Positions 8,092 through 16,856 of a DNA stretch of 64,000 nucleotides are shown piece by piece. Source of the stretch: Lentilactobacillus parabuchneri DSM 5707 = NBRC 107865 (lineage in GTDB: Bacteria; Bacillota; Bacilli; Lactobacillales; Lactobacillaceae); contig NZ_AZGK01000008.1 of the NCBI RefSeq assembly GCF_001435315.1, positions 1-64,000 on the forward strand. Direction: 5' to 3'. Under the pieces are notes generated by a model that saw only the letters and a list, made by a program, of their open reading frames with translations, made no database searches and was not told where the DNA came from. Every line of letters starts with the position of its first letter. The stretch's first letter is position 1. The translations under genes were made by a program, and so were the position numbers.

Positions 8092-8785
8092 GTTTCATCA
8101 CCACCCCAAAGCTGCAGGCTACCAACGTGACCAGCAAGATTAACAAGCTGCTCGGAATAAAGACCAGGCCAAAGTAGATCGCTACCAGAACAAAGCCGAC
8201 CACGATTAGCTGTAGCTTGAACTGAATCGACTTGTCACTAATCAGTTGCAAATACAGCAGCCCAATAAACATTGCGACCAATGCAAAATCAAGCCCGAAT
8301 TTTTCGGGATTGCTGATAAAGTTTCCCAGCACAGCACCGACTAAAGATGAGATAATCCAAGTCATGTAAGAAATAACGTTGGCCGTATTAAACCAAGGGA
8401 AGTTCAAATGATTTTCAGAATAGTTTAACTTATTCATCCCCAGGGCGAAGCTTTCGTCTGTCAGCAGGCTCCCCACCAAAATATTTTTCAGCATACTCTC
8501 GTGTTTGAAGTACGGTGACAGCGTCGTGCTCATCAAAATCATCCGGGAGTTGACCAGAAAGACTGAAAAGATGATCGACAGGATGGGACTGTGGGTGACC
8601 AGCATACTGACAATGACAAATTGCGCGGAACCGGCATATGTAATGATTGACATCAACGTTACTAACAGTGGACTTAACCCAGAAGCTTTGCCAACGATCC
8701 CAAACGCCAGCCCAATGCCGATGTATCCAAACACTGTTGGCAATGTATCCTTTGAAGCCGCGGAAACAGTTAGTTCTCCATTCAT
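8078..8785 (-). CDS. azlC: Branched-chain amino acid exporter large subunit AzlC
   Basis: A 235-residue membrane protein of the AzlC family with six or more hydrophobic segments. Its N-terminal region reads TVFGYIGIGLAFGIVGKASG, and a family block NSRMILMSTTLSP lies near residue 80. It overlaps azlD by 14 bases, so the two subunits should be coordinately translated. The predicted role is efflux of branched-chain amino acids. An AGGGGTG ribosome-binding site precedes the ATG. Confidence 0.9.
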   Translation of the reverse strand: MNGELTVSAASKDTLPTVFGYIGIGLAFGIVGKASGLSPLLVTLMSIITYAGSAQFVIVSMLVTHSPILSIIFSVFLVNSRMILMSTTLSPYFKHESMLKNILVGSLLTDESFALGMNKLNYSENHLNFPWFNTANVISYMTWIISSLVGAVLGNFISNPEKFGLDFALVAMFIGLLYLQLISDKSIQFKLQLIVVGFVLVAIYFGLVFIPSSLLILLVTLVACSFGVVMKHAFF

Positions 8786-8907
8786 TGATTGATCACACCC
8801 CTTTCGTTACATGGACACGTAACTTTTTAGTATTAATAAAATTCTAATGGGGTTCTTATTTAAAGTCAATCAAAAATTAGAATATCAAATTCTTAGATCG
8901 GTGTTTT

Positions 8908-8950
8908 AAAAAGAGCCGGCACAAAACAAAATGTTTTGCCCCGGCTCTTT
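8908..8950 (-). terminator. Intrinsic terminator of the rarA/macro-domain operon
   Basis: AGAGCCGG and CCGGCTCT outer arms with CAAAAC/GTTTTG inner arms make a long hairpin. On the minus strand it is followed by a T-run after the macro-domain gene. Confidence 0.8.
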
Positions 8951-8995
8951 CTTGTCCAAATACTTAGTGCAACTGTGTGTCAAATAGTGGTTTTT

Positions 8996-9511
8996 CTATC
9001 CCGCATTCTCGTTTGATTTCTCATCTAATTCTCTTTTATAAGCAGCATAGGTTCCCGAATCAAAGCAGACCATTGTCACATCCAAGGGCGCATCAAAACT
9101 TTCAATCGCGTCAATTGCGATTTTGGCTGCTTGATCCAACGGGTAATCATAGACCCCCGTACTGATCGACGGAAATGCTACCGTTTGGCAATCATTCTCA
9201 ACCGCCCGTTTCAAACTATTCACATATGAGTTTCGAAGAAGCTGTGGTTCGTTGTTCTTTCCGCCATGCCAAATAGGTCCCGGCGTATGAATGACAAATT
9301 TGGCTGGTAACTTAAACCCAGGGGTTACCTTCGCCTCACCTGTTGGACAGCCGTTTAATTTGCGGCACGCCTCGTCCAGCTCAGGACCGGCAGCACGATG
9401 AATCGCCCCATCAACACCGCCACCGCCGCTAAGGGCTGTATTTGCAGCATTGACGATTGCATCAACAGTCATCGTCGTAATGTCGCCTTTGATTAACTTA
9501 AATGTTGCCAT
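8996..9511 (-). CDS. Macro-domain protein (O-acetyl-ADP-ribose deacetylase type)
   Basis: A 171-residue single macro domain from the ATG at 9511. Ligand-binding blocks are plain: DAIVNAANTAL and GGGGVDGAIH near residues 18-37, and a glycine-rich loop SISTGVYDYP near residue 120. This pattern is that of the MacroD/YmdB class, which hydrolyses O-acetyl-ADP-ribose and removes mono-ADP-ribose from proteins. The start lies four bases after the rarA stop codon, with its ribosome-binding sequence inside the end of rarA, so translation is probably coupled. The pairing with a replication-stress ATPase may be functional or only positional. Confidence 0.85.
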   Translation of the reverse strand: MATFKLIKGDITTMTVDAIVNAANTALSGGGGVDGAIHRAAGPELDEACRKLNGCPTGEAKVTPGFKLPAKFVIHTPGPIWHGGKNNEPQLLRNSYVNSLKRAVENDCQTVAFPSISTGVYDYPLDQAAKIAIDAIESFDAPLDVTMVCFDSGTYAAYKRELDEKSNENAG

Positions 9512-9515
9512 GAGA

Positions 9516-10844
9516 TCACTCTTTTCTGTGGGCGTTTTCCCACGCTTTAATTTGTGCCAATCGTTTCTTGAAACGGACCTCGTTTCCTTGATCAGTTGGC
9601 TCATAGTAAGTGTGACCAATCAATGAATCCGGCATGGTCTGCATCGTCGTCAACTTATCGGTCGATTCGTGGGCGTACTGGTATCCCTTACCATACCCAA
9701 GCTTTGACATCAACGACGTTGGCGCGTTTCGTAATTGCAGGGGAACCGGCTCATTGATCGAGTGTTTCACATCCTGCTCGGCTCCAAGCGTCGCCTTATA
9801 GACCGCATTTGACTTTGGCGCCAGCGATAAATAAATCGCACACTCAGTTAAATGAACATTACACTCCGGCATCCCCAAAAATTGGCAGGCCTCAAACACA
9901 TTAATGGCGACGTTTAAGGCATTGGTGTCCGCCAGCCCAATATCTTCACTGGCAAAACGCACCATCCGGCGGGCGATGTACAGTGGATCTTCTCCGCCAC
10001 TCAACATTCGCGTTAACCAGTATACAGCTGCATCCGGATCGCTGTTTCGCATCGACTTATGAAGTGCAGAAATAATGTTGTAATGTTCCTCACCGTGTTT
10101 GTCGTACAGAAAAGATTTGGTGTTCATCAACTGATGCAGATTGTCCGTGGAAACTTTAACCGTCCCGTCTTCTTTAGAACTGTTATTAACCGCCATTTCC
10201 AATGTGTTCAACGCGACTCGGGCATCCCCGTTGGCAAATTCGGCAATCTCTTGAACCGCATCATCGTCGATTTCAATCGTTTCTTTGGGAAAGGCAGCCG
10301 GATTGTTTAACGTTTGGTGAATCAGCTGAACAATGTCGTCAGTTTCCAATGGTTGCAGGACAAAAACCTTACATCTGGAGAGTAGAGCTGAGTTGATTTC
10401 AAACGAGGGGTTCTCGGTGGTTGCTCCTATCAATGTGATACTGCCCCGTTCAACAAACGGCAAAAAGGCATCCTGCTGGGCCTTGTTAAACCGGTGAATT
10501 TCATCGACAAACACAATTGTCTTTCCACCCATTTCACGGTTAGCTTCGGCGTCTTTCATGATGTCTCGAATTTCTTTAATTCCGCTGGTCACCGCGCTGA
10601 AAGTTACAAATTTAGCCTGGGTCTTCTTGGCAATAATCTCAGCCAAGGTTGTTTTACCAACTCCCGGTGGGCCCCAAAAGATAATCGACGGCAGCTGATC
10701 GCTTTCGATAATTTCGCGCAACACTTTGCCCTTACCGACAAGCTGGTGCTGGCCGACAAACTGGTCCAACGTTTGTGGGCGGACCCGACTGGCAAGCGGT
10801 TGATTTTCAGCTTGGTTTCCAGCAAATAGTGATTCTTGTTTCAT
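9516..10844 (-). CDS. rarA: Replication-associated recombination protein A (RarA/MgsA AAA+ ATPase)
   Basis: A 442-residue AAA+ ATPase of the clamp-loader-like RarA family. Visible are the N-terminal SRVRPQTLDQFVGQ block, Walker A GPPGVGKTT, Walker B VFVDEIHRFN, sensor 1 GATTENPSFE, and the C-terminal family block YIARRMVRFASEDIGLAD. It acts at stalled replication forks. The ATG at 10844 has AGGAGG seven bases upstream; an in-frame start 69 bases earlier has no such site. First gene of a two-gene operon with the macro-domain gene. Confidence 0.92.
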   Translation of the reverse strand: MKQESLFAGNQAENQPLASRVRPQTLDQFVGQHQLVGKGKVLREIIESDQLPSIIFWGPPGVGKTTLAEIIAKKTQAKFVTFSAVTSGIKEIRDIMKDAEANREMGGKTIVFVDEIHRFNKAQQDAFLPFVERGSITLIGATTENPSFEINSALLSRCKVFVLQPLETDDIVQLIHQTLNNPAAFPKETIEIDDDAVQEIAEFANGDARVALNTLEMAVNNSSKEDGTVKVSTDNLHQLMNTKSFLYDKHGEEHYNIISALHKSMRNSDPDAAVYWLTRMLSGGEDPLYIARRMVRFASEDIGLADTNALNVAINVFEACQFLGMPECNVHLTECAIYLSLAPKSNAVYKATLGAEQDVKHSINEPVPLQLRNAPTSLMSKLGYGKGYQYAHESTDKLTTMQTMPDSLIGHTYYEPTDQGNEVRFKKRLAQIKAWENAHRKE

Positions 10845-11109
10845 GACGCACCTCCTGACAACCCGAAATGATATAACCATGTTAATTATACGAACATGTG
10901 TTCTATCGGTCAACTCCTACCTTCATTTTATCGCAACCCAATTTCATTTACATAATTTCGCAACTTATGTGGGAATAACTACCAGTTAGCAATATTGATA
11001 CCAGCAGTGAGATGATAATGCAAAACTGAACCTCTTAAATAACAAATCGTTTATAATTAAGCTAAGTAAGTGGAAGTCCGTTTTGCCAGTTTCAGGGGAG
11101 ATGGCGAAC

Positions 11110-11325
11110 ATGTCATATAATCATAATTTCTATCGGGAGCCGGCCTTTTGGCTGAGTATTTGTGCGGCAGCAGTTGGCTTGATGTCATTGTTTGCGGGTA
11201 ATGCGACCATGTACAGCCCAATCTGGTGGCTGCAACTATTAATTGTGGTCATTGCGCTGATTGGCATTCTTTATTTCTTGTCGAAATATTCAAAAGATCA
11301 AAATGATCAAAATAAACGGTTATAA
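11110..11325 (+). CDS. Small membrane protein, unknown function
   Basis: A 71-residue protein with two hydrophobic segments (about residues 15-32 and 40-58) separated by a short loop, and a charged KYSKDQNDQNKRL tail. The ATG at 11110 is nine bases after GGGGAG; two in-frame start codons further upstream are too close to that sequence. A strong terminator follows at once, so this is a single-gene unit. No family recognised. Confidence 0.7.
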   Translation: MSYNHNFYREPAFWLSICAAAVGLMSLFAGNATMYSPIWWLQLLIVVIALIGILYFLSKYSKDQNDQNKRL

Positions 11326-11327
11326 CA

Positions 11328-11381
11328 AAACAGGAGAGTGAGAAAGGTCAATCCAGCCTTTTTGCAACTCTCCTGTTTTTT
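11328..11381 (+). terminator. Intrinsic terminator after the small membrane protein
   Basis: AAACAGGAGAGT pairs with ACTCTCCTGTTT and is followed by a T-run. It lies between convergent genes and may serve both. Confidence 0.8.
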
Positions 11382-11398
11382 AATGATTGAGATCATAT

Positions 11399-12334
11399 TT
11401 ATGATTTGTGCTTTCCGGATTTCTTGTTATTTAAAACCGCATCATCATCCAATTCCTGCAAGGCTTCTTCCAACTTTGCCTTCTCAGAATCCGGTAAATC
11501 CGGATATTTTAGCGGCAGCTCTTTCATCCGCCGATCAATGATGTCGGATACACAGAGTCGCGAGTACCATTTGTCATCTGATGGGATAATATACCAAGGA
11601 TTGGTCTTGTTGGCCGTATGCTCAATGGCGTCTTCGTATGCTTTTTGATAATCGTTAAAGTAACGGCGCTCCTTGATGTCGGCTGAAGAGAATTTCCAGT
11701 TGTGATCTGGTAATTCAATCCGCCGTTTGAACCGATCCTTTTGTTCGTCGGCTGACATGTGTAAGAAAAATTTCAAAACCATGAAACCATTTCGGGTTAA
11801 ATAGTCTTCAAAGAAATTAATGTCTTTGAAGCGGCCATCAAAAAATTTGTTGTCAACCTGTTCGAGCTTGGTAATATTGCCAATGTTGGCGCTGACAATC
11901 ATTTCCGGATGAACGCGGCTAATCAACACATCTTCGTAATAGGAACGGTTAAAAATCCCGATAATTCCACGTTCAGGAACGTGACGATGGACCCGCCACA
12001 AATAATCATGATTCAGCTCAATTGACGTTGGCGACTTGAAGCTGGTGACTTCAATTCCCTGTGGGTTAACACCACTCAAGATATGGCGAATCATGCTGTC
12101 CTTGCCTGAGCCGTCCATTCCTTGAAAGATCACCAAAACGCCAAAGTGGTTCTGCGCGTACAACTTCCCTTGTAAATCCTGGAGCGTTTGAATATTACTC
12201 TCAATTCTTGCTTTAATATCATCCTTGTTCAAATTTTCTACCGTAGCGGAAGTGGGGATTTTGCTAATTTTTAAATCCCGGTCCCCGTTGTATCGAAATG
12301 ATTTTTCACGGTTAAAAATCTCTTTTTCGTCCAA
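11399..12334 (-). CDS. ppk2: Polyphosphate kinase 2 family nucleotide phosphotransferase
   Basis: A 311-residue PPK2-family protein. It has Walker A GMDGSGKDS near residue 72, the catalytic-loop block FKSPTSIELNHDYLWRVH, and a lid/Walker B region IIGIFNRSYYEDVL. PPK2 enzymes phosphorylate nucleotides with polyphosphate in the cytoplasm; whether this one acts on AMP, ADP or both cannot be decided here. The start is a TTG at 12334, eight bases after GAGGGGG, with no ATG or GTG nearby. Convergent with the small membrane protein, divergent from pepO. Confidence 0.85.
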   Translation of the reverse strand: MDEKEIFNREKSFRYNGDRDLKISKIPTSATVENLNKDDIKARIESNIQTLQDLQGKLYAQNHFGVLVIFQGMDGSGKDSMIRHILSGVNPQGIEVTSFKSPTSIELNHDYLWRVHRHVPERGIIGIFNRSYYEDVLISRVHPEMIVSANIGNITKLEQVDNKFFDGRFKDINFFEDYLTRNGFMVLKFFLHMSADEQKDRFKRRIELPDHNWKFSSADIKERRYFNDYQKAYEDAIEHTANKTNPWYIIPSDDKWYSRLCVSDIIDRRMKELPLKYPDLPDSEKAKLEEALQELDDDAVLNNKKSGKHKS

Positions 12335-12528
12335 AGTGAAGCCCCCTCAGGAATCATTTAAACAAATGTAACCATACGTTTAACGTCGAAAAATAGCTTG
12401 GAGAAAGTTGACATTCTCCACATTTATTTCTCATATTGAGTATACTAGATTACATAGAAATAGTTTCAAATAACGCTATTTAAATGTGTGCGGAAATCAC
12501 ATCACAATTCTACGAAGGAGGCTTTATT

Positions 12529-14496
12529 TTGAATATTTTTAAGGCAAATGCAGCAGATGGTGGTCAAGCAGACCAACCCACTGAAGATTCAATTGACAAG
12601 TCATTACTAAAAGACGATTTATATCAAGCCGTTAATGGTCGCTGGGAAAAGACCGCCGAGATTCCGGCTGATCATTCCTCGACTGGTGGCTTCATGGACC
12701 TCAACGACAATATTGATAAGCAATTAATGAGCGACCTCGATGACATCATTGAGGAAAAGAAACAATATGACGCCCCATTTTCAGAATTCTTGAAGCTCTA
12801 TGCACTCGCTCGCAACTATAAGAAGCGTGATGCCGATGGTGCCGATCCACTCAAGCCCTATTTGGAAAAAATCGAGAATATCACCAATTTTGATGATTTA
12901 AACGAACAATTGCCTGAGTTGGTTAAAGCCGGCTATCCGCTACCGTTTGGCTTCTGGGTTGAACCGGATATGAAAAACACCCAGGTCAACGCATTGTTTG
13001 CGTCGGTTCCAGGCTTATTCTTACCAGACCGGACTTACTATGAGAACAACAATCCGGCATATCAACAACTGATGCCGGTCTTCACCAAAATGGCCAGTCA
13101 ACTCTTGATTTTGGCTGATTACAGCAGCAGTGAAGCAGATGAGATTGTCGAATCCGCCAAGCGATTTGACGCCAAAATTGCCCCTAACGTGAAGTCAGCT
13201 GAAGAATCTGCCGACTACAGTAAAATGTACAACCCACAGAAGTTTGCCTACTTCTCAGAGTCCAGCTCTCACATTGACTTTATGAACCTGGCAGACGCGT
13301 TGTTTGGCCACGCGCCGGAGCAACTTATCGTGACCCAGCCGAAGTTCTACGAACGCTTTGATGGCCTGATTAACAGTGATACCTTCACCGACATGAAGAA
13401 TTGGATGCTGGTCAACACGGTTCGCTCAGCTTCAAGCTACCTGTCAGAAGAGTTCCGTCAGACCGGTTCTGTATTTAGCCGAGCCCTTTCCGGCAAGAAG
13501 GAAGCAACACCCCAAAAGAAAGCTGCTTTCTACCTCGCTGAAGGTATCTTTGGCCAAACGATTGGGGACTATTACGCCAAGAAATACTTTGGTCCAAAAG
13601 CCAAGGCGGACGTTGAGCACATGGTCAAAAACATGATCAACGTGTATAAGAACCGCCTCAGCAACAACACTTGGCTGGGTAAGGAAACCAGAGAAAAAGC
13701 AATCTTGAAGCTGGATAAATTAGCCCTTCAAGTGGGCTATCCGGATCACATCGACCAACTGGAATACAAATTTAAGGTGACGCCCGAAAATGATGGCGGG
13801 ACCCTGTTTGATAACATGTCCAAATTTGGGGAGATCACCATTGAAGATACGTTTGAGAAGCTGGGCAAACCAGTCGACCGGACGAAATGGGAAATGAGTG
13901 CGGCTACGGTAAACGCTTATTATGAACCATTTAAGAACATTATTGTCTTCCCAGCGGCAATCCTTCAGGCACCTTTCTATAGCTTGAAGCAGTCATCCAG
14001 CCAAAATTACGGTGGTATTGGTGCGGTTATCGCCCATGAAATTTCTCATGCATTTGATAATAATGGCTCGTTGTTTGATGAACTTGGAAACTTAAACAAT
14101 TGGTGGACGAAAGAAGACCATGAGTACTTCTCCAAGCTTGCCGATAAGATGATTAAAGAATTTGACGGCATCCCATTTGCGGGCGGCAGGGTCAATGGCA
14201 AGCTGACGGTGTCGGAAAACATTGCGGATGCGGGTGGTCTGAGCTGTGCCAACGAAGCGGCCAAAAATGAGGAAGATTATAATTTGTATGACTTCTTCAT
14301 CAATTGGGCCAAGGTATGGCGAATGAAGGCCACGGAACAGTACAAGCAGTTACTGCTAAATATAGATGTCCATGCCCCGGCAGAATTAAGGGCAAATGTC
14401 CAGGTCAAAAATCTGGATGATTTCTACAAAACTTTCGATGTCCAACCTGGTGACGGGATGTATATGGAACCGGGGGAAAGGGTGAAAATTTGGTAG
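12529..14496 (+). CDS. pepO: M13-family oligopeptidase PepO
   Basis: A 655-residue neprilysin-like zinc endopeptidase. The catalytic site HEISH (VIAHEISHAFDNNGSLF) and the third zinc ligand in SENIADAGGL are intact, and the substrate-binding block NAYYEP lies just before them. No signal peptide is seen, as for the cytoplasmic PepO of lactic acid bacteria, which trims casein-derived peptides. The best start is TTG at 12529, seven bases after GGAGG; an ATG 45 bases upstream lacks such a site. The TAG stop is followed directly by copy C of the hairpin element. Confidence 0.92.
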   Translation: MNIFKANAADGGQADQPTEDSIDKSLLKDDLYQAVNGRWEKTAEIPADHSSTGGFMDLNDNIDKQLMSDLDDIIEEKKQYDAPFSEFLKLYALARNYKKRDADGADPLKPYLEKIENITNFDDLNEQLPELVKAGYPLPFGFWVEPDMKNTQVNALFASVPGLFLPDRTYYENNNPAYQQLMPVFTKMASQLLILADYSSSEADEIVESAKRFDAKIAPNVKSAEESADYSKMYNPQKFAYFSESSSHIDFMNLADALFGHAPEQLIVTQPKFYERFDGLINSDTFTDMKNWMLVNTVRSASSYLSEEFRQTGSVFSRALSGKKEATPQKKAAFYLAEGIFGQTIGDYYAKKYFGPKAKADVEHMVKNMINVYKNRLSNNTWLGKETREKAILKLDKLALQVGYPDHIDQLEYKFKVTPENDGGTLFDNMSKFGEITIEDTFEKLGKPVDRTKWEMSAATVNAYYEPFKNIIVFPAAILQAPFYSLKQSSSQNYGGIGAVIAHEISHAFDNNGSLFDELGNLNNWWTKEDHEYFSKLADKMIKEFDGIPFAGGRVNGKLTVSENIADAGGLSCANEAAKNEEDYNLYDFFINWAKVWRMKATEQYKQLLLNIDVHAPAELRANVQVKNLDDFYKTFDVQPGDGMYMEPGERVKIW

Positions 14497-14796
14497 AGAG
14501 TGCGACGAGCAACGGGTGATGCGGTTTCTAAGAGAACTTTGACTGAAACCCTGGTTCTGGGTTTTAGTCAAAGTTTTCTTAGAAGTTAGCATCAGTTGCG
14601 TCGGAGCACGTTTCCACAAAATAACAGTGAACCTTAACCACGATTTGGATTTTAATCAAAGTGGCTTAGATCGCAGTGCCAGTTGCGTCGAAGCTGTCCT
14701 CAACCGTATATCGGACAACAGTTTTGACGCTGAACTTGCGTCAAAGCGGGTTATCGGATTAAGCGGAAGAATCTGGCTTGTGAAGCACGTTTCCAC
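14497..14796 (+). repeat. Dispersed stop-codon-associated hairpin element (copy C)
   Basis: Starts at the base after the pepO stop with AGAGTGCGACGAGCAACGG. A first hairpin has arms AACTTTGACTGAAACCC and GGGTTTTAGTCAAAGTT. It continues with AGTTGCGTCGGAGCACGTTTCC, then a second module with GACGC..GCGTC and GGATTAAGCGGA, ending GAAGCACGTTTCC. Orientation is with pepO. Compared with copy B the arm sequences differ but pairing is preserved. No gene is seen inside. Confidence 0.8.
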
Positions 14797-14820
14797 AATC
14801 TATATATGAATCCACAACTC

Positions 14821-14875
14821 AAAAAATAACAGCCAACGATGAACTTGTTGCTTCATCATTGACTGTTATTTCTTC
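14821..14875 (-). terminator. Intrinsic terminator of the 53-residue membrane protein gene
   Basis: AATAACAG..AACGATGAA pairs with TTCATCATT..CTGTTATT. On the minus strand a T-run follows. Confidence 0.7.
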
Positions 14876-14914
14876 TCTGCCAAGGTTACCCAAGGCAATT
14901 TCTATATGTACCTA

Positions 14915-15076
14915 TCACCGATCGCGATAATAGCCGATCAAGCTAATCAGTGCCTCCAAGAACATTCCGATTACCATCAGGTACATGACCACCATGTTCA
15001 TCCCCATGTACAGCAAAATTCCCATCACCAGATACAACAGAACAAAGAACCAACGAAGCCAGATATTGCTAACCAT
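14915..15076 (-). CDS. 53-residue membrane protein, unknown function
   Basis: ATG at 15076, seven bases after a clear GGAGG. The product starts MVSNIWLRWFFVLLYLVMG, is almost wholly hydrophobic (two membrane segments, unusually rich in Met), and ends with the charged GYYRDR. It has its own ribosome-binding site and a matching terminator, so it looks like a real gene. No family recognised. Confidence 0.65.
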   Translation of the reverse strand: MVSNIWLRWFFVLLYLVMGILLYMGMNMVVMYLMVIGMFLEALISLIGYYRDR

Positions 15077-15219
15077 TTCTATCCCTCCAATTTTTTCCTA
15101 CGCTTCTAGTTTATATTGTTTCTAATCTGCAAACAAATTATTTGTAAAAATTGTGTTTTAATGTAAACTAATGACTATTAGGATATAATATATGTAAAGA
15201 GCATCGGAGAGGTGATACC

Positions 15220-15390
15220 ATGAACTTAACAGAATATCTTCATTCCCAACTTACATTTTTGAATAACCAGATGAGTTCGGCTAAGAAAGATAAAGACGAA
15301 ACCATGCAATACTTGGTTGATTCAAAGATTACCGAAGTTAAATTGATATTGGAAGCCCTCCAAAAGGGAATCATTGATGGGTTAAGTTAA
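15220..15390 (+). CDS. 56-residue soluble protein, unknown function
   Basis: ATG five bases after GAGAGGTG. A TATAAT lies at 15184-15189, about 30 bases upstream. The product is a small, largely helical, charged protein (MNLTEYLHSQLTFLNNQ.. to ..EALQKGIIDGLS) with no membrane segment. A compact terminator follows at the stop codon. No family recognised; signals on both sides support expression. Confidence 0.65.
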   Translation: MNLTEYLHSQLTFLNNQMSSAKKDKDETMQYLVDSKITEVKLILEALQKGIIDGLS

Positions 15391-15415
15391 AATGTGGCCA
15401 GTTGGCCATTTTTTA
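15389..15415 (+). terminator. Intrinsic terminator after the 56-residue gene
   Basis: AATGTGGCCA and TGGCCATT form a short GC-rich hairpin followed by TTTTT. Confidence 0.8.
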
Positions 15416-15472
15416 TGTTTTAATTTATTTAGAAGCGTTTTAGATTTAATAACAAAAAAGGAAGTTAATTAA

Positions 15473-16267
15473 TTGATAACATTAAAATCACCACGTGAAA
15501 TTGAAAAAATGGCCGAATCAGGCGCCGTCCTTGCCGGTGTTCATAAGGAACTCCGCAAGATGATCAAGCCTGGGTTGGACACTTGGGACATTGAATTGTT
15601 TGCGCGTCGATACATCAAGGAACATAACGCCTACCCTTCAGAAATGGGCTTTGACGGTTACAAGTTTGCCACATGTATCTCCATCAACGATGAAGTTGCC
15701 CACGGAATTCCACGTAAGGGCTTGAAGCTGAAAAACGGTGACGTCCTTAAGGTTGATATGTGTGTGAACAAGGACGGCTTTGAAAGTGATTCTTGCTGGA
15801 CCTATGCCGTCGGTGACGTGAGTCCTGAAATTCAAAAGTTAATGGAAGTTACCCGCAAAGGCTTGTACCTTGGCATTGACCAAGCCGTTATTGGCAATCG
15901 TCTTGGTGACATCGGAAACGCCATTCAGACTTACGTTGAAGATGAAAACCACATGGGCGATGTTCGTGAATTGATTGGCCATGGTATTCAACCATCCATT
16001 CATGAAGAACCAAACGTTCCTGCATACGGTGTCCCAGGTCAAGGCTTGCGGCTTAAAGAAGGCATGACCATCACCATCGAACCAATGGTGAACACCGGTA
16101 CGTGGGAAATTGCCGATCGTTATGATAAAAAAGATGATTGGACATACTATGTTTCAGCAGATGGGACCCCATCTGCTCAGTATGAGCACACGCTGGCAAT
16201 CACAAAAGACGGTCCAAAGATTCTAACATCTCAAGACCCAGACATTGATGCAAAATATCTATTGTAA
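15473..16267 (+). CDS. map: Type I methionine aminopeptidase
   Basis: A 264-residue MetAP. The pita-bread metal ligands are present in order: two Asp in the KVDMCVNKDGFESDSCW region (about residues 98-109), His in LIGHGIQ, Glu in IEPMV and Glu in YEHTLAI near the C-terminus. It removes the initiator Met from nascent proteins. The start is TTG at 15473, about nine bases after AAAGGAAG, giving MITLKSPREIEKM, the usual family N-terminus. A terminator follows. Confidence 0.93.
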   Translation: MITLKSPREIEKMAESGAVLAGVHKELRKMIKPGLDTWDIELFARRYIKEHNAYPSEMGFDGYKFATCISINDEVAHGIPRKGLKLKNGDVLKVDMCVNKDGFESDSCWTYAVGDVSPEIQKLMEVTRKGLYLGIDQAVIGNRLGDIGNAIQTYVEDENHMGDVRELIGHGIQPSIHEEPNVPAYGVPGQGLRLKEGMTITIEPMVNTGTWEIADRYDKKDDWTYYVSADGTPSAQYEHTLAITKDGPKILTSQDPDIDAKYLL

Positions 16268-16288
16268 TTCAAAATACTTGTAAAACCA

Positions 16289-16329
16289 TAAAAGCCTGGG
16301 GCAAAACATTGTTTTGGCCTGGGCTTTTT
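16289..16329 (+). terminator. Intrinsic terminator after map
   Basis: AAAGCC..GGCAAAAC pairs with GTTTTGGCC..GGCTTTTT. The hairpin ends in a T-run and lies just before the PgpA-like gene. Confidence 0.8.
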
Positions 16330-16355
16330 CTATCACGATCGAAAGGAAGGATTCC

Positions 16356-16856
16356 ATGAATAATAAGAACTTTAAGTTTCCCGATACAGCTGCCTACGAA
16401 TTTGTGATTAACGCTTTAAAGGACCGGGGCGTGACCTACGAAGACATTGCTGAAATGGCCTATAACCTGCAGAAAAAGTTTGTCCCAAACATCCAAATGG
16501 ATGAGGTTAAAAAAGATACGATTGACGTTCTCCACAAACGAGAAGTGTTGAATAATGCCATGGTTGGTCTCGAACTGGACCGACTGGCAACTCAAGGGCT
16601 AATCAAGGAACCACTCGAAAGTATCATCATGAACGATTCGGGCGTCTTTGGTGTTGACGAAGGAATCGCCCTGAACATCGCCAACATCTACGGCACAATT
16701 GGCATTACCAATTATGGCTATATTGATCGAGAAAAAACCGGCGTGACAAAAAAATTGGATGAAGCCAAGGACGGCACATCCAATACATTTATTGATGATA
16801 TTGTTGGCGCGATTGCCAGTGCGGTATCCGCAAAGATTGCCCACCGAAACAACTAA
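16356..16856 (+). CDS. pgpA: Phosphatidylglycerophosphatase A family protein (YutG-like)
   Basis: A 166-residue protein from ATG 16356 (five bases after AAGGAAGG). It matches the PgpA/YutG group of Firmicutes: an N-terminal helical part (DRGVTYEDIAEMAYNLQKKF), then VFGVDEGIALNIANIYGTIGITNYGY and the acidic TFIDDIVGAIASA block near the C-terminus. The E. coli PgpA homologue dephosphorylates phosphatidylglycerophosphate. The Firmicutes proteins are shorter and lack strong membrane segments, so the activity is inferred. Its TAA overlaps the stop codon of the convergent mpg gene. Confidence 0.75.
   Translation: MNNKNFKFPDTAAYEFVINALKDRGVTYEDIAEMAYNLQKKFVPNIQMDEVKKDTIDVLHKREVLNNAMVGLELDRLATQGLIKEPLESIIMNDSGVFGVDEGIALNIANIYGTIGITNYGYIDREKTGVTKKLDEAKDGTSNTFIDDIVGAIASAVSAKIAHRNN

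Noticed and set aside
12396-12417. Inverted repeat TGGAGAA..TTCTCCA near the pepO promoter
   Set aside because: Short arms (7 bp) over an AT-rich region with no second copy seen; too weak to call an operator.
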